Shown: positions 11,178 through 23,138, numbered from the stretch's first letter. The stretch is DNA of 64,000 bases from Symsagittifera roscoffensis (GCF_963678635.1 NC_087065.1:46068381-46132380); one strand, 5' to 3'. Numbers and translations are program-made. Notes: generated by a model not told the origin, from the sequence alone.

Positions 11178-14100
11178 CTGGATTTGTCAGTTATGATGGA
11201 CCATGATCACTAATTCATCATAAACCACTGCATCATGGACTCATTATTCTCTAACTCGCGATCATAATCACGGAAAGTAATTAGTGTCGATGTTCCTATT
11301 TATTATTATGATTTTAATACCAGAACAAAATTGTTGGTAATTGACATATTGAAAAAAACTCATCAATAATGTTTAGCCTGAATATCATCAAAATGGGCCA
11401 ATAAAATTGCATAGAAGTCATTGGCAAGAGATCCTATAATTCGTTGGCAATTAATGGAATATACAATGCAATTGAAACTAATCATTGTAAGTATTGCTTT
11501 TTGCTCTATTCAGGGGCGACTCTACGATTTCCTCGAGGGGAGATTTTCAAAACAATTCCCAAAAATTCGAAAAATTGTCAAGAGATCGTATAACTCAACG
11601 GCAAAAAATGGAACAGACAATGCAATTGATTCCGATCGTTATAATTATCCCTTTTTGCTCTATTCAAGAGCGGGTCTAGGGTTTTCTTGAGATAAAAATT
11701 TTGTAGGTCGACCAAATTGATTTTCTGAGCCCTCCGAAATCAGTATAAAGTTCCTATTTTGGCCAAAATTGCTGCACAGCAAGCGAATTTATCAAAAAAT
11801 GTCCAAAAAAGTTCGCGCTCTCCCCTAGTACATATATTGGCGTTTGAAACTGTCAATTTATGGTCTGAAATCAGTCAAAAACGGATGTTTTGAAATAGTA
11901 CCATTGGGGGACCCTTTGGTACCAGTAAGGGACCCTTTGGCTCTATTTTTTGCTAGAAAATTTTTGTAAGAAATTTCTTGCGAATCGTTGATGAGGTGCG
12001 AATGTGATTTACAAGGCTAAGTGTTAAGTAGTATATTCTGCTCACCGTGTAACGGTACTCTAAATGATGATTCATATCAGCTCCAAAAGAGGTCACGTGG
12101 ACGCTGACCTTACACTCCCACTCCTCGTCCCTCTCCAGACATGCTCCCTCCTCGTGCGACGCCACCAGGACAAAACTCACCTCTTCAAGGAAAAGCAGTC
12201 TTAGAAAAAGTCTTGATTGTAAAACTTTATTTGGTGCAAAAAGCTTCTTTGTTCCAAAAGCCTTTATTTGTATCATTAGTAAGAAAAAAGCACAAAAATT
12301 CTACTCGTCAACGCAACTTCTTTCAGATAATATTGCTTGAGGTGAAACTTCAAAGATTTTGGAAGTATCACCTTATGGAAGCTGGTAACAAAACCTCTAT
12401 AAAGGAGTAGTTTAGCATTCGAGCATAAGCAAATTTTGAACTCCAGTAATGTTACAGTTGAAGAAAACGAGATTTAGAATGAAGTGCACTAAATCCGACT
12501 GTATCATACAAAACCATAAGCTAACTGCACTTCTGTGTTTCAGGCAGTTACAGATGATACAGGGGTCAAATATGAATCACAGGCAAGTTGCCACACATCT
12601 CTAAGGACTTGACATACATTTGACATAAACTCACAAAATGCCTCTACGTCAGTAATGAATAGCTTTTGCAATGGCGGTGGTGGTGGGGTGTGGATGGATT
12701 GTAAAATAATTCTGATACGAGCAGTCTGTTAGCAAACATTTAATAAATCCAGGAGCTGAGTCAACTATTCATATAGCTTAAGGCGATAAAACCATATTGG
12801 TTTTCTGTTCTCCTAAACTTTCATTAAGTTAGTAAAAAGGCATAAAAAAAAGACAGCAAGCAGTAAAATTGATGTTGTTGTTCCGACTTTTGATACGAAA
12901 GTAACGGAATATTTGTGCTCGGGGTGGGTTTTTTTTTCTTCAGACAAATTTCGACTTTTTAACAAGCCATTTTTTGACAAAAAAAAATTATATCATTCGA
13001 AAGCTATTGTTGTCCTGAGCTTAAATTTGAAAAGATATTTTACCTGTGATCATTTTTTGTAAAGTTATGGGGTTTTAAAGATTGCCATTTTGACCAATTT
13101 GGGAAAATTAACGCGCGATATATTTCACGCTATTAACGCGTAAGCGGATATTTAATCCGTCTTAGAAATTGTTCCAATTGGTTGAAAGAAGCTTATTTGC
13201 CATAATTGATTTGTTACAAGGAGCGAAATCTATCCTTTTGTACTTTATATGGCGAGTGGGGGTGATGTTTTTCATAAGGAAATTTCAAATTTTAGAAAAA
13301 AAAATTTCATTTTATTTTATTACATTTAATTTTTTTTGTTATTACTGCTCCATAAACCTCAAAAGGCAGTCGGAACATTCAGTCCTTCGCCCTGATACGA
13401 GCAGTCTTGTTATACCTAGGCATCGAAAGGGCCCAATTTTTATCATAAAATGATTCAATTATGAGCCATTGGAAAGAAGGTATTTCCAACGTATAACACG
13501 TCCGAACAACCACAATCCGAGAAAAAACGTAATAAAAAAGTAATAAAAAGCTCAATAACGCCATAAAAGTGAAACGCGATTTCATTTTAATCTTGATCTT
13601 GGCTTTGATTTGTATTGAAAATATTCGAGCCCTTACCGACTGACAAGTTGGTGGTCACAGAATAGTCGCCACTGTAGGTTTCAAACCAGCCGTCGTTTAT
13701 TATTGAAATATGGACCCCCTCGATATAGAAGTATATATCAACTTCCACTTCGGCTGCAGATGCAGAGGCCATCGGGTAGCAAAGAATTCCAGCCTCTTGC
13801 TAAATAATTGATATCATGATAGTCAGTTGGATTATTGGCCAAGTATTTTAGATCCTTTTTCGACCGACCAAGCCATGTTAAAAAATTTCAGCTTTAATGA
13901 TTTACGTGGTTGCCGTGGTGGCCCCTTTTTGGTTTCATGGTAATGATCATTGAAACACTTTCCTTTTTCTCAGCAATCTCAAGATTGGATTGAAAAAGGA
14001 GGCAAACCAAACTTGAAGAAAGTTTTTGCGATAAAGGGGTGAACTTAGTTCCAAATTCTCCAAAAAAAATTCAAAACTATATAGAACATTTTGGAGACTG

Positions 14101-17100
14101 TTAATTATAACGAAACAGTCATTACCTAAATCTTTCGACAAAGCGCCCTCTACGAATTCCTCAGAAAAAATAGCAACATTGGAATCTTTGATTATCTTAA
14201 CAGCAGAAAACATTACGTACGAGCAGACAGTAATTCGTCTGATACTTTGGATTTTACTTGAGGAGTCCAGCAGGAATCGCTGCTTGGGCCTCTAATTTTC
14301 AGTATCTTAAAAAAAGATCTCTCTGAGGAATTAATATTAAGCCACCAAAAGCTGCTAGCAGATGTATCCAAATATGTTTATATATATACAATTGCATTCA
14401 AAAAAACGTTGATTACGGAGTGAAAATTCGAAAAAATTTTGAGCTGTACAAATCACTAATTATACCTACCGCATACTATGGTTTAAAGATTTCAAGTACC
14501 CCAAAAAGAGGTGTGACAAAACTAGAGCAATTTCACAAGAAAATTCTAAATTGAGTAATTGCAATTGTAAACTGAACAATTAAAATTGCTACACATCTTT
14601 CCCCTCGCAATGTTTCTTCGTCTGAATGAACTACTTTGAATGTCTGATCTCATACGTGAAAGAGCGACGACTTTGATCTACTCTCAATGGTTGAGTTTCC
14701 AAGTGTTTTTCAATCTCAAGAAAACTGGGACAGAGAAAACGAGAGGAGTGTTTAATTTCCGGAATGGTCGATTGGTAAATCGTATAAATATCAATCAAGA
14801 AATCGATTTTTTTTGAAAAACTAGGACTATAGGACAAGATTCGTGCAGTTAATTGTCTACTTTGGGAGTTTCTCGACAATCGATTGGAGGAACAAAACAA
14901 ACGCATGAAGGCTCTTGTTTTGCGACTGCAACATGTGTAGAAACAACTGAACAAAACTGTAGAAGATATGGGACTTAAATCCGTTCAGTTGTACTGTAAA
15001 GCCCCAACAACCGTAAAAACGACAACAAAAATTTCTAAACGCGCCTTCGATGCCAATATATAGTTTTGAGGAAACTCGCGCTAGAAAAAAACGCATTTTT
15101 TGGGCCAAATCGGCATTTTGACCTGTTTTTTTTTCAAAGTCATGAAAATCTTAGATCAGTCCCTCTTCAGACTATAACCGATCCGAGACTGCGATTTAAT
15201 TGCGGTAACTCCAGACGATCCTCGCCAAAAAATTGTTGTCCATAAAATTAGCGATTGAAGAAAAACAGCTTGATTTTATCAAAAAATTGGGTTTCGCATG
15301 GTTTTACACGGATACGGTTGTTCATAGTTTTTAAACTTTCGTTTAATCATTTTGAGGCTTTTTGAAACCATTTTGTTTTTAGAAAAATGATGCCTCTCAA
15401 AAACTTGTAGCAGCATTAATTGCGATTTCATATCCAGTTGCTCGCGGCGCAGGTAACTGTACAAAAATAAGTTCTTAGGCAAGTTTTGTTAGCGTTTTTA
15501 CGCAATATTTTAACGTTTTAATCTATCTTGTCATCGCTTCTTTGCCAAATTGAATAGTCTTTTCAAGAAAAGTAACTAGAAAAACAGACGACAAGGGTTG
15601 CCAATTTTTTATGGTTTTATAGTTTCAATTCACATTTTGGAAGGAAAAACATTTCTGTGATTTTTAACCTTTAGTTTGTTTCCTTGTCCCATCTAATTCT
15701 TTGCCGTATTAATTGAAGATTGCATTCAAACACTGCAAGTCAGTTGTATAAGTTAAAGGCTACTTGAGTCAACAAAAACTCACTTCTTCCTTCACTTGTT
15801 GATATTCAGCATCATGGGATGGATTGGGGGCTTCAGCGGGTGCAATTTTGGTATTGCCCTCCTCCACTTCTGCCCATATATAGTTATAGAAGACGGCTGC
15901 CTTTGGATACCACCAGACCACACACAGATCCTCCTCCTTTCCCTTCTTCTGCAAGATTTTTACGTTGTCAGGAGTCATTACAATGTCACCCAACTCTGAA
16001 CAATTATGCATGCATGATGATTATAACCAAAAACCGACTCAGAAAAATGAACAACCCCAAGCCCTCTAAATCTGCTTCTGATTAATATCAGTTAAAAACT
16101 TGAGCAGCTTAAACTTTAATCATTTCAAAATATTAATGGAACGTATTGAATTTCTTATTGAACTTTTTTATTAACAAACCATTATCATTGACCTAAAACT
16201 ACATGGTGTGGGAAACACGATTATTAGGAACTTTATTTCTCTACCTTTTTTTGGTATTTTTTATCACTAACTTAAGTAAGAGAGTAAGTACGACGGAAAA
16301 TTTATACGCAGTATGCTTTAAGTGTCGAAGGGTACAGCGGAGCTGTGACTTGTCAATACCGTTATTCAAGCTAAATTTTCAATTTTTGCGAGTTGTCTTT
16401 TAGCGTGAGTTGTCGCGGTACTAATAAAAATACGCGACAAACTTGTTTAATGCGATACAGGGGCGCATCTAGGATTTTCTCGTGGAGGGCGGATATTCAA
16501 AAAGAATTCGAAAATTGTCTACCTTTTTTTAGGTCGATCAAATTGATTTTCCGAGTTTTTTCCCAAAGCACTAAACAGACACTGTTTTGGCCCAACTTTT
16601 AGCGCCGCAGGCAAAGTTTTGAAAAACAGTTTTTTTTGGAAAATTTTGATCAAAAAGTCACGTTTTTTTGGCGCGCGCTCCCCCATCAAATTTAGTATAA
16701 ATTAGCGCCAAAGGCGCCTTTAGAAAACTTTAGGGTCCGTCGCCAAACTTGGATATCTCTAAATAGTACAAAGGGGAGACTCTTTGGGCCGGCAGGGCGA
16801 TATGTCACATTTTGTCAAACGTATTTTTTGTCGTCTCAATTTTCCAGTTTTTTCTTGAAAAACTGATTTCTATTATTTTTTCCGTAAATTGATATGCCTG
16901 TCGTCCTAGTTTCCTAGCCTCACATTTTTTTTGTTTCACCATTTGGTATCATTTTACGCAAGCTGAATTCATTCATTTTTGCCGCTAGAGAGCCGATTTG
17001 ATCAATCTAGAGCGCCTAAAATTTCCAAACGAGCCTAAAAACACCCATTTTTGACAATTCGCCTGCGGAAAAGATCATTCGGCGAAGAAGTAAGTGTTTT

Positions 17101-17480
17101 TTAACAATAAGGAGCTATCAATTTCTTGAAGTATACAAAACCAAGATGTGTCAACAACTTACCTAGAATAAACTCCTCCTCAAGCTCATTGGTGAACTGT
17201 TGTTCCGACACCCCCGAAGTTATATAGGTTCCTGCTTTGATTTGGTGGAAATATCGCTGACCGGGTTTCAGTCCTGTTATGTTGTAGCCGAGCTGGTTCG
17301 AGACTTCTGTTGTGAATGTCGCGATGGTTATGTCGTCATTGTACCCCCACAAATCATCATCGGTTATATTCACGTCAGAATCGCCTGACATTCCTGCTTG
17401 TATCACGTTAGAATAGTATGTTTCTCCTGTCACTGCTTGACCAGCTACAAAGCTAACAGAAGCAGCACCACCCAACACGC
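10947..17480 (-). CDS. Unknown, probably extracellular protein (five visible exons)
   Basis: Function unknown. Five exons join on the minus strand with exact GT-AG borders and compatible phases: A 17480-17163, B 15995-15784, C 13799-13637, D 12182-12046, E 11177-10947 (stop TAA). The visible protein is about 350 residues, acidic and beta-prone. Exon A holds a stretch like a fibronectin-III strand (YNITGLKPGQRYFH), and D and E are cysteine-bearing (WECKV, CVVDTDECMDL). No transmembrane segment follows, so secretion is plausible. No start methionine or signal peptide was found in frame, so the 5' end lies upstream, perhaps in the duplicated cassette. I recognise no named family. The gene is real in my view because phases agree at every junction and exons A-B-C are conserved in the duplicated copies. 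Confidence 0.75.
11505..11960 (+). repeat. Dispersed repeat family, two adjacent partial copies
   Basis: Begins with GGGGCGACTCTACGATTT and continues with a GGTCGACCAAATTGATTTT-like phrase, then GGGGGACCCTTTGG. Matching copies occur at 16455-16800 and 33165-33500, where the order is the same. Lies in the intron between exons E and D. Confidence 0.55.
12046..12182 (-). CDS. Exon D of the unknown gene
   Basis: Acceptor CTTTTCCTTGAAG, donor ACACG/GTGAGC. The two leading bases complete the codon from exon C. Encodes 45 residues including VSFVLVASHEEGACL. Not part of the tandem duplication. Confidence 0.7.
13637..13799 (-). CDS. Exon C of the unknown gene
   Basis: Acceptor TTATTTAG, donor GTCG/GTAAGG. 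Begins in phase 0 and ends with one base. Encodes 54 residues with a beta-prone run (VEVDIYFYIEGVHISI). Because it ends in the same phase in which exon A begins, C can join either D or another exon A. Confidence 0.75.
13985..14860 (+). mobile_element. Fragment of a non-LTR retrotransposon (LINE), copy 1
   Basis: Translated in interrupted frames, the plus strand shows reverse-transcriptase motif GVQQESLLGPLIFSIL, a degraded LLADVSKY in the position of the FADD box, and post-RT sequence LIIPTAYYGLKISS followed by KLEQFHKKILN. This order is that of CR1/Jockey-like ORF2 proteins. Many stops are present, so it is dead. Relative to the copy at 30606, about 270 bp between the FADD-like box and LIIPTAYYG are missing here. 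Confidence 0.65.
15784..15995 (-). CDS. Exon B of the unknown gene
   Basis: Acceptor TTGTTCAG, donor GAAGAA/GTGAGT. Begins with two bases completing the codon opened by exon A and ends in phase 0. Encodes 70 residues including LCVVWWYPKAAVFYNYI. Confidence 0.8.
16455..16800 (+). repeat. Dispersed repeat copy (family of 11505)
   Basis: Starts GGGGCGCATCTAGGATTTTC and runs to CAAAGGGGAGACTCTTTGG. Lies in the intron between exons B and A; its duplicate is at 33165-33500. Confidence 0.55.
17163..17480 (-). CDS. Exon A of the unknown gene
   Basis: Acceptor TTTTTAG precedes 17480 and donor CTAG/GTAAGT follows 17163. It begins with two bases completing a codon and ends with one base (phase 1 to 1). 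Encodes about 105 residues with the NITGLKPGQRY motif. Confidence 0.8.
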
Positions 17481-19337
17481 CTAAAAAGTTCTGTCGCTCA
17501 GGCTTAAGATGGGACGATTCGGAGAAATTAAATAATTAAGACATGCAATTTTCACATTATTTAGAATACTATAATAGTCTGTATGTTGAAACATAAAATG
17601 GAGAAGAGCTTTGCAGCCTATTTTCTATTGGAGGCGGGAATAGAGATTGGAAATTCTAGCAACGCGAAATTCAGTATTTTGGGGTTGCTTTTCTTATCTC
17701 CGGTCAAAGATCTTCGGAAACACCTTTTGCTAATCTCTTTTTTAATCCACTGAAGAATTTTCCATTCAATAAAGAACAAGTAATTACATAATAATAATAA
17801 TAAATGAACTGGGGTGTTAAATTTTTTCAACTTTTTTAATGTTAATTAATTCAATGTTGGGGTTTGCGTTTTTTTTAATTTGTTTTTCACTCTTCTGTTT
17901 TTGATAGTTTTTTTGAGAGTTTTCTAACAAATGTGTGGTTACATTGCTTTTTTTGTTCAAGCTTTGTTGCTTTCTCTGTCAAGTCATGACAAATTTTTCA
18001 AACTTCGAAAGAGAATCTTCGCCTTACTATCCTGGTGCCAAGCCCAACAATCACAACAACCCAGCTGTTGAACTGATTGCTCGGGATTAATTATTAAAAA
18101 AAACTTTTAATTATCTTGAAATTTGCGACTGGTAACGTCTCTCTTTTTTATACCAATTTTATGAATTTCATCTTTCAGTCTTTTTACGCATCGTAGTTTT
18201 AGGGAGTCTTTTGTATATTCTTTGTTTCCGTTTTGTTTCCGCAGCCCGTACTGTGTATTCGTCACTGAAATTCAGATTAATGATTAGTTTTTTTTATTCG
18301 GTCAAAAACAATAGATTAAACTCCGTTTGGAATCTACGCCGAGTTTACTTTCCTTTCTGTGCTCTACCTTGCAGTTTGTTCGATGGCCTCGTCAACCTTG
18401 AGTATAATCTGAACATTTCAGATCCTGAGGAACCAATCGATTTATGATTCGAAGTATTGGCTTTGCAACAGTGTATGTCATCCAAAAAAAGGATGAGAAG
18501 TCGTTTAATCAAAATTTCTTTAACTATGCAGACGATTGTCTTTACGAGAATATCCCCGGTCACGTTTTGATGCCCCAAAAATCATACTTAGCCTCTTCAA
18601 GATTTCTTGCTATGATTTCTCACTCACCTCACATATGTAAAGGATGAGTAAAATCTGCACTCAGTGTGTATCTCTTTGCTTTAGTTTTTTTTCTAAAGTT
18701 TCAGCTACTTTTTTTACATTATTATACAGGGTGTTTCCGAAACTTGCTTTTTATAAATTATCTCTCATTTCACAAGTGTTTGAATTTTGAAGTGATTTTT
18801 TTTGCAGCAAAGATTTGCCGAATTCTGATGATATAGTTCAATAAGATGGATTGTTTTTACTTGGGCTTGCGTTCGCGATTTTATTGTTTTTGACTGCATT
18901 TTGTGCTGAACAAGCTACCATAGTGCTAGGTTAAAACAACCAGATAAAATGAACTAAGACATAATTTTTAGGGTCATTTTTCTCAACTTCGGTTATATTT
19001 GGCCTTAATAAGATGAGGACAAAAAGATTAGTGATTTACCAGATTTTTCATGGTGCCTTTTTTGCAAAATTTTGAACCAAACAAATGCGTAAAAAAACTG
19101 TTCAACTCATAAGGTTCAAAATTAGGGAATCAACAGGGTCAAAAATTTTATGAAAAATTATAATTGACCGTGTTTATCTCCCTTATTTGGAAACAAAATA
19201 ATTGACCCGTTTTATGGGTATAGTTTGGTTCAACATTTTGCAGAACATTTACACCTTAAAAATGCTGGCAAAACCCCAAACGTTTTTTGTCCTCATCAAA
19301 CTTTGGTTAAGTATAACAAAATGATTTGAAAACGAGT
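17481..19337. other. Upstream flank of exon A; no firm gene
   Basis: Duplicated at 34188-36214. A plus-strand frame at 17987-18090 opens with MTNFSNFE, continues PYYPGAKPNN and ends in TAA; see findings. Another plus frame at 18444-18647 ends HSPHICKG and is similar in the second copy but shows no domain I trust. The rest has no supported gene. Confidence 0.35.
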
Positions 19338-20460
19338 AATGTTACAGTTGAAGAAAACGAGATTTAGAATAAAAGGCACTAAATCCGACTGTATCATACA
19401 AAACCATAAGCTAACTGCACTTATGTGTATCAGGCGGTTACAGATGATACAGGGGTCATATATGAATCACAGGCAAGTTGCCACACATCTCTAAAGACTT
19501 GACATACATTTGACATAAACTCACAAAATGCCTCTACGTCAGTAATAAATAGCTTTTGCAATGGCGGTGGTGGTGGGGTGTGGACGGATTGTAAAATAAT
19601 TCTGATACGAGCAGTCTATTAGCAAACATTTAGGAGCAGGAGCTGAGTCTACTATTCATATAGCTTAAGGCGATAAAACCATATAAAACCGTAAAATTGA
19701 TGTTGTTGTTCCGACTTTTGATACGAAAGTAACGGAATGTTTATGCTCGGGGTGGGTTTTTTTTTCATCAGACAAAATTCGACTTTTTAACAAGCCATTT
19801 TTGACAAAAAAAAATTATATCATTCGAAAGCTATTGTTGTCCTGAGCTTAAATTTGAAAAGATATTTTACCTGTGATCATTTTTCGTAAAGTTATGGGGT
19901 TTTAAAGATTGCCATTTTGACCAATTTGGGAAAGTTAACGCGCGATATATTTCACGCTATTAACGCGTAAGCGGATATTTAATCCGTCTTAGAAATTGTT
20001 CCAATTGGTTGAAAGAAGCTTAGTTGCCATAATTGATTTGTTACAAGGAGCGAAATCTATTATTTTGTACTTTATATGGCGTGTGGGATGATGATTTTCA
20101 TAAACACATTTCAAATTTTAGAAAAAAGTTTTCATTTTATTTTATTACATTTAATTTTTTTTGTTATTACTGCTCCATAAACCTCAAAGGGCAGTCGGAA
20201 CATTCAGTCCTTCGCCCTGATACGAGCAGTCTTGTTATACCTAGGCATCGAAAGGGCCCAATATTTATCATAAATGATTCAATTATGAGCCATTGGAAAG
20301 AAGGTATTTCCAACGTATAACACGTCCGAACAACCGCAATCCGAGAAAAAACGTAATAAAAAAGTAATAAAAAGCTCAATAATGCCATAAAAGTGAAACG
20401 CGATTTCATTGCAATCTTGATCTTGGCTTTGATTTGTATTGAAAATGTTCGAGCCCATGT

Positions 20461-20623
20461 CGACTGACAAGTTGGTGGTCACAGAATAGTCGCCACTGTA
20501 GGTTTCAAACCAGCCGTTGTTTATTATTGAAATATGGACCCCCTCGATATAGAAGTATATATCAACTTCCACTTCGGTTGCAGATGCAGAGGCCATCGGG
20601 TAGCAAAGAATTCCAGCCTCTTG
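20461..20623 (-). pseudogene. Exon C' (duplicate of exon C), donor lost
   Basis: Same length and reading frame as exon C, acceptor TTATTTAG kept. The donor GGTAAGG of exon C has become GACATGG, so normal splicing to a following exon should fail. Reading on, the frame stays open and runs through a hydrophobic stretch (IIELFITFLLRFF) to a stop near 20279. Confidence 0.6.
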
Positions 20624-20810
20624 CTAAATAATTGATATCATGATAGTCAGTTGGTTTATTGGCCAAGTATTTTAGATCCTTTTTCGACCGACCAAGCCAT
20701 GTTAAAAAATTTCAGCTTTAATGATTTACGTGGTAGCCGTGGTGGCCCTTTTCTTGTTTCATGGTAATGATCATTGAAACTTTTTCCTTTTTCTCAGCAA
20801 TCTCAAGACC

Positions 20811-21333
20811 AGTGCTGTACGATATCCTAGGCAGTAGGCGAGTCACTGAAGAGGTGTTAGGAACAACACTCTGCTTAGTTGAGCAGGCTTTGAACTCGAG
20901 GCCAATCACTCCCGTTAGTAGTGATTCACGTGAGTTAGAAGCGTTAACCCCAAACCATTTTTTGCTTGGACAACATGCCACAAGCTTTCCTTCGCTTTTA
21001 CCCGGGGAGCACTTCGATCACAAGAAAAGGTACGTGCGAGCGCAGTCATATGCTAACGCGATTTTGTCTCGTTGGCTTCTCGAGAACATGTTCCCTCGCT
21101 GAATAAGCGTGTCAAGTGGCACACTCATTCTGACTTCACTCTTAAAACAGGCGATCTCGTGTGGGTGATTGAGCCCGATAGTCCGCGTGGGTACTACCCT
21201 CTTGCCCGAATTGTCGAGCTAAACTACGGACAGGACGGTTGCGCTCGATCCGCCCTTGTTAAGACCGCAACCCGTGAAGTCACTCGGCCGACCGTTAAGC
21301 TCGCTCCGGTTCTTCCTTCTTCAGGGGGGAGGA
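20811..21333 (+). pseudogene. Integrase C-terminal fragment of a second BEL/Pao element
   Basis: Nearly identical to 29935-30459 of the main element: the end of the integrase core, then GDLVWVIEPDSPRGYYPLAR of the C-terminal domain (DUF5641 type), then the purine tract at 21321-21333. Two extra bases near 21078 shift the frame. Its N-terminal part is absent; the left border abuts the tandem segment at 20808. Confidence 0.85.
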
Positions 21334-21801
21334 TGTTGCAATGCAAATGTAGAGTATAGATGCATATAAAACGAGAGTATAGATGCATATAAAATAAGCA
21401 CAGTTGGCCGAGTGGCCTAAGCTAACGCCGATTATATGCGTGAAATAACAGTTGACGTAGGTTCGAGTCCCCCACCTGTCCATGTATTAATATACTAAAA
21501 ACGGGGGTAATATCCTATTTTAACTGTTTTTTTTTGGTTCTAGTTCCGTTCAGCCTTGATTAAGGCTGACCGCCAAAAAGAGCAATTTGTCTCAAGGACA
21601 TTACCGACCGGTTCTTGTGGCTAGCTTGCGCAAATTTGTTTATTGGAGCGGAATATTGGTTGAAATTATGAACATGAGTTATGTTGTGAATTTTTGGCTT
21701 ATTTATAAATTAATGACAATGAATGTCCGTATTGCCGAGAATACGAGTGAAAACCTTATTTTCCGAGCCGTTTTATCTAGTTTGCGGAGATTGAGCGCAC
21801 A
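21334..21801 (+). repeat. BEL/Pao 5' long terminal repeat (468 bp)
   Basis: Starts TGTTGCA directly after a polypurine tract and ends GCGCACA just before the primer-binding site, so it has TG...CA termini. A ~24-bp phrase with TATAAAA (near 21365 and 21389) is tandemly doubled. It also contains a tRNA-like region. Confidence 0.8.
21401..21481 (+). other. tRNA-like sequence with Pol III A and B boxes inside the LTR
   Basis: TGGCCGAGTGG at 21405-21415 fits the A-box consensus and GGTTCGAGTCC at 21460-21470 fits the B box, 44 bp apart. The terminal stem pairs ACAG with CTGT. The D stem, T stem and anticodon arm are imperfect, so a working tRNA is doubtful; a long-variable-arm (Ser/Leu-like) origin is the nearest fit. 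The same sequence recurs in the 3' LTR. Confidence 0.65.
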
Positions 21802-21804
21802 TTT

Positions 21805-21822
21805 TGGCGCCCCACAAGGGAC
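21805..21822 (+). other. Primer-binding site, Lys-tRNA type
   Basis: TGGCGCCCCACAAGGGAC lies three bases after the LTR end. It shares the TGGCGCCC start and GGGAC end of Lys-tRNA primer sites of retroviruses and many LTR elements. Confidence 0.7.
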
Positions 21823-23103
21823 CGTTATTTTATTAACAAGAGACAGACGAAGATCTGAAGCTGGTTGTTGCAGAGCTCTCTCGCCGTCCCCTGTTATTGA
21901 CCACTACTCCAACTCCTCTGCAGACACATCCAACAGACGGGACAGAAGCTCTTCGAAGGGGGCATATCTCGGCTGTTCGGGGCCAAGGGAGATTTGCGAA
22001 GGAAGAAATACAAGGCTTCCACCCATCCTCTTTCGGGCACTGTGTCAGACGGGGAGGCTGTTTACTCTCCCGTTAGATCTCTAAATTCTTCCCATCCCAA
22101 AAGTCCACTCAAGACAGCTCTGCAGTTTCGGACACTTCTACTAAGTTTGAGATTTGTAGTATACATACGAAATCTTATTTTTTCACGACGATGGATTCGA
22201 GTGACAGTATTCTTAATTCTTAATGACAGTATCCTGAGTGACACTATTTAGAGTTTAGAGTGAACTAATGAGATACAAACAGGTATTCTGACTGTCGACT
22301 GTCGAGTGCCCTATCAATTACAGACTTTTTGTGTAAGTTGGAGAAGTGATTGCCGAACAATTTCTCTGCGACTGACCGAAGGTCTGACAACCCGAAACCG
22401 GTGACCGCCCAATCTCCAAAACTGTAAGAAGTTTCCATAACTTTTAAAACTCCAATTGTGCTGTAAGTTTAAATACGATGTCATTTATGCTCAAAATTTT
22501 TCCGCAAGCTGGCACCCGGTAATTTTTCTCAATACCCAAAATTTTTGGACAGTTCCGTTGAACTGAAATATTTTACAGTCGGTACATAGACAAACTGACT
22601 TGACATTTTTCTCGATACCAAAACTTTTTGGATATTTGTGAACGGAATATTAATCCGTGAAATCGGAAAATAGACAAGAGATACTGGACTAGTTTTTTGG
22701 ATTGGTTTATGACTCGAACCTGCTGACCAAAATTTTCCGAAAAATTTTGTGAAAAAAGTAAAAAAAAATGCCAAAAAATCCTCAAAACGTCTCCAGAATT
22801 CTGCAAAACTGTGCTGTAAGATGACACCAACCTTATGTTAAGTGGTCTGGTAGCGAAATATCAGGCAAATTAAGTTGAGTTTTTTCATCCTCAGGTTTTA
22901 TCCGCGTGTGTTGTTGGAACTTAACCAATTTGCCTGATCCCCCACCCACCATTGGTGAAACTGAAAGCCAGTTCGCTTCAAATAAAACAAAGCCGTTTCA
23001 GCCCGTCCAATTATTGACTTCGTTGCTGACAGTAAAGTTAAGTGGTCAGGTACGGTGATATTAAGTGAGTTAAGTTGAATTCTTTCATCCTCAGGTTTAC
23101 TCC
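21823..23103 (+). other. Long untranslated leader of the BEL/Pao element
   Basis: About 1.3 kb between the primer site and the first plausible coding sequence. No conserved protein was recognised in 21823-22830. The last 300 bp carry a duplicated hairpin (next entries). Confidence 0.5.
22859..22939 (+). promoter_or_regulatory. Leader hairpin 1
   Basis: ATCAGGCAAATT (22860-22871) pairs perfectly with AATTTGCCTGAT (22927-22938), extended by AAGTT/AACTT across a bulge. The loop holds CATCCTCAGGTTT and GTGTGTGTT-like phrases that are kept in hairpin 2. Confidence 0.6.
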
Positions 23104-23138
23104 GTGTGTGTTCTTGGAGTTCAACCGACCTACTTAAT
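23058..23138 (+). promoter_or_regulatory. Leader hairpin 2
   Basis: A diverged duplicate of hairpin 1, 199 bp downstream. ATTAAGT pairs with ACTTAAT and GTTGAA with TTCAAC, with internal mismatches. Stem bases differ from hairpin 1 but the fold is kept, while the loop TTTCATCCTCAGGTTT is almost unchanged. Confidence 0.5.

Larger units (their letters stand above)
12443..19337. repeat. Tandem segmental duplication, copy 1 (~6.9 kb)
   Basis: Begins GTAATGTTACAGTTGAAG and carries exons C, B and A of the unknown gene plus a LINE fragment. The same order recurs from 19338. Left and right parts (12443-13985 and 14163-19337) match 19338-20808 and 30606-36214. Confidence 0.85.

Noticed and set aside
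13379..13585. Minus-strand frame beginning MKSRFTFMALLSFLLLFYYV, like a signal peptide, in all three segment copies
   Set aside because: Lies in the intron after exon C in another frame, has no splice site joining it to an exon, and is shifted by an indel in copy 1; near-identity of the copies alone explains its persistence.
18444..18647. Frame with NYADDC, resembling an RT YADD box
   Set aside because: Flanking residues do not follow any reverse-transcriptase pattern I know, and no other RT motif is in order around it.
21401..21481. Genuine tRNA gene
   Set aside because: A and B boxes are perfect, but the T stem pairs only 3 of 5 and the D and anticodon arms are faulty; it repeats with the LTR, so it is called tRNA-like.
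21587..22084. 165-codon open frame
   Set aside because: Overlaps the LTR end and primer-binding site of the BEL/Pao element; composition and position indicate non-coding leader.
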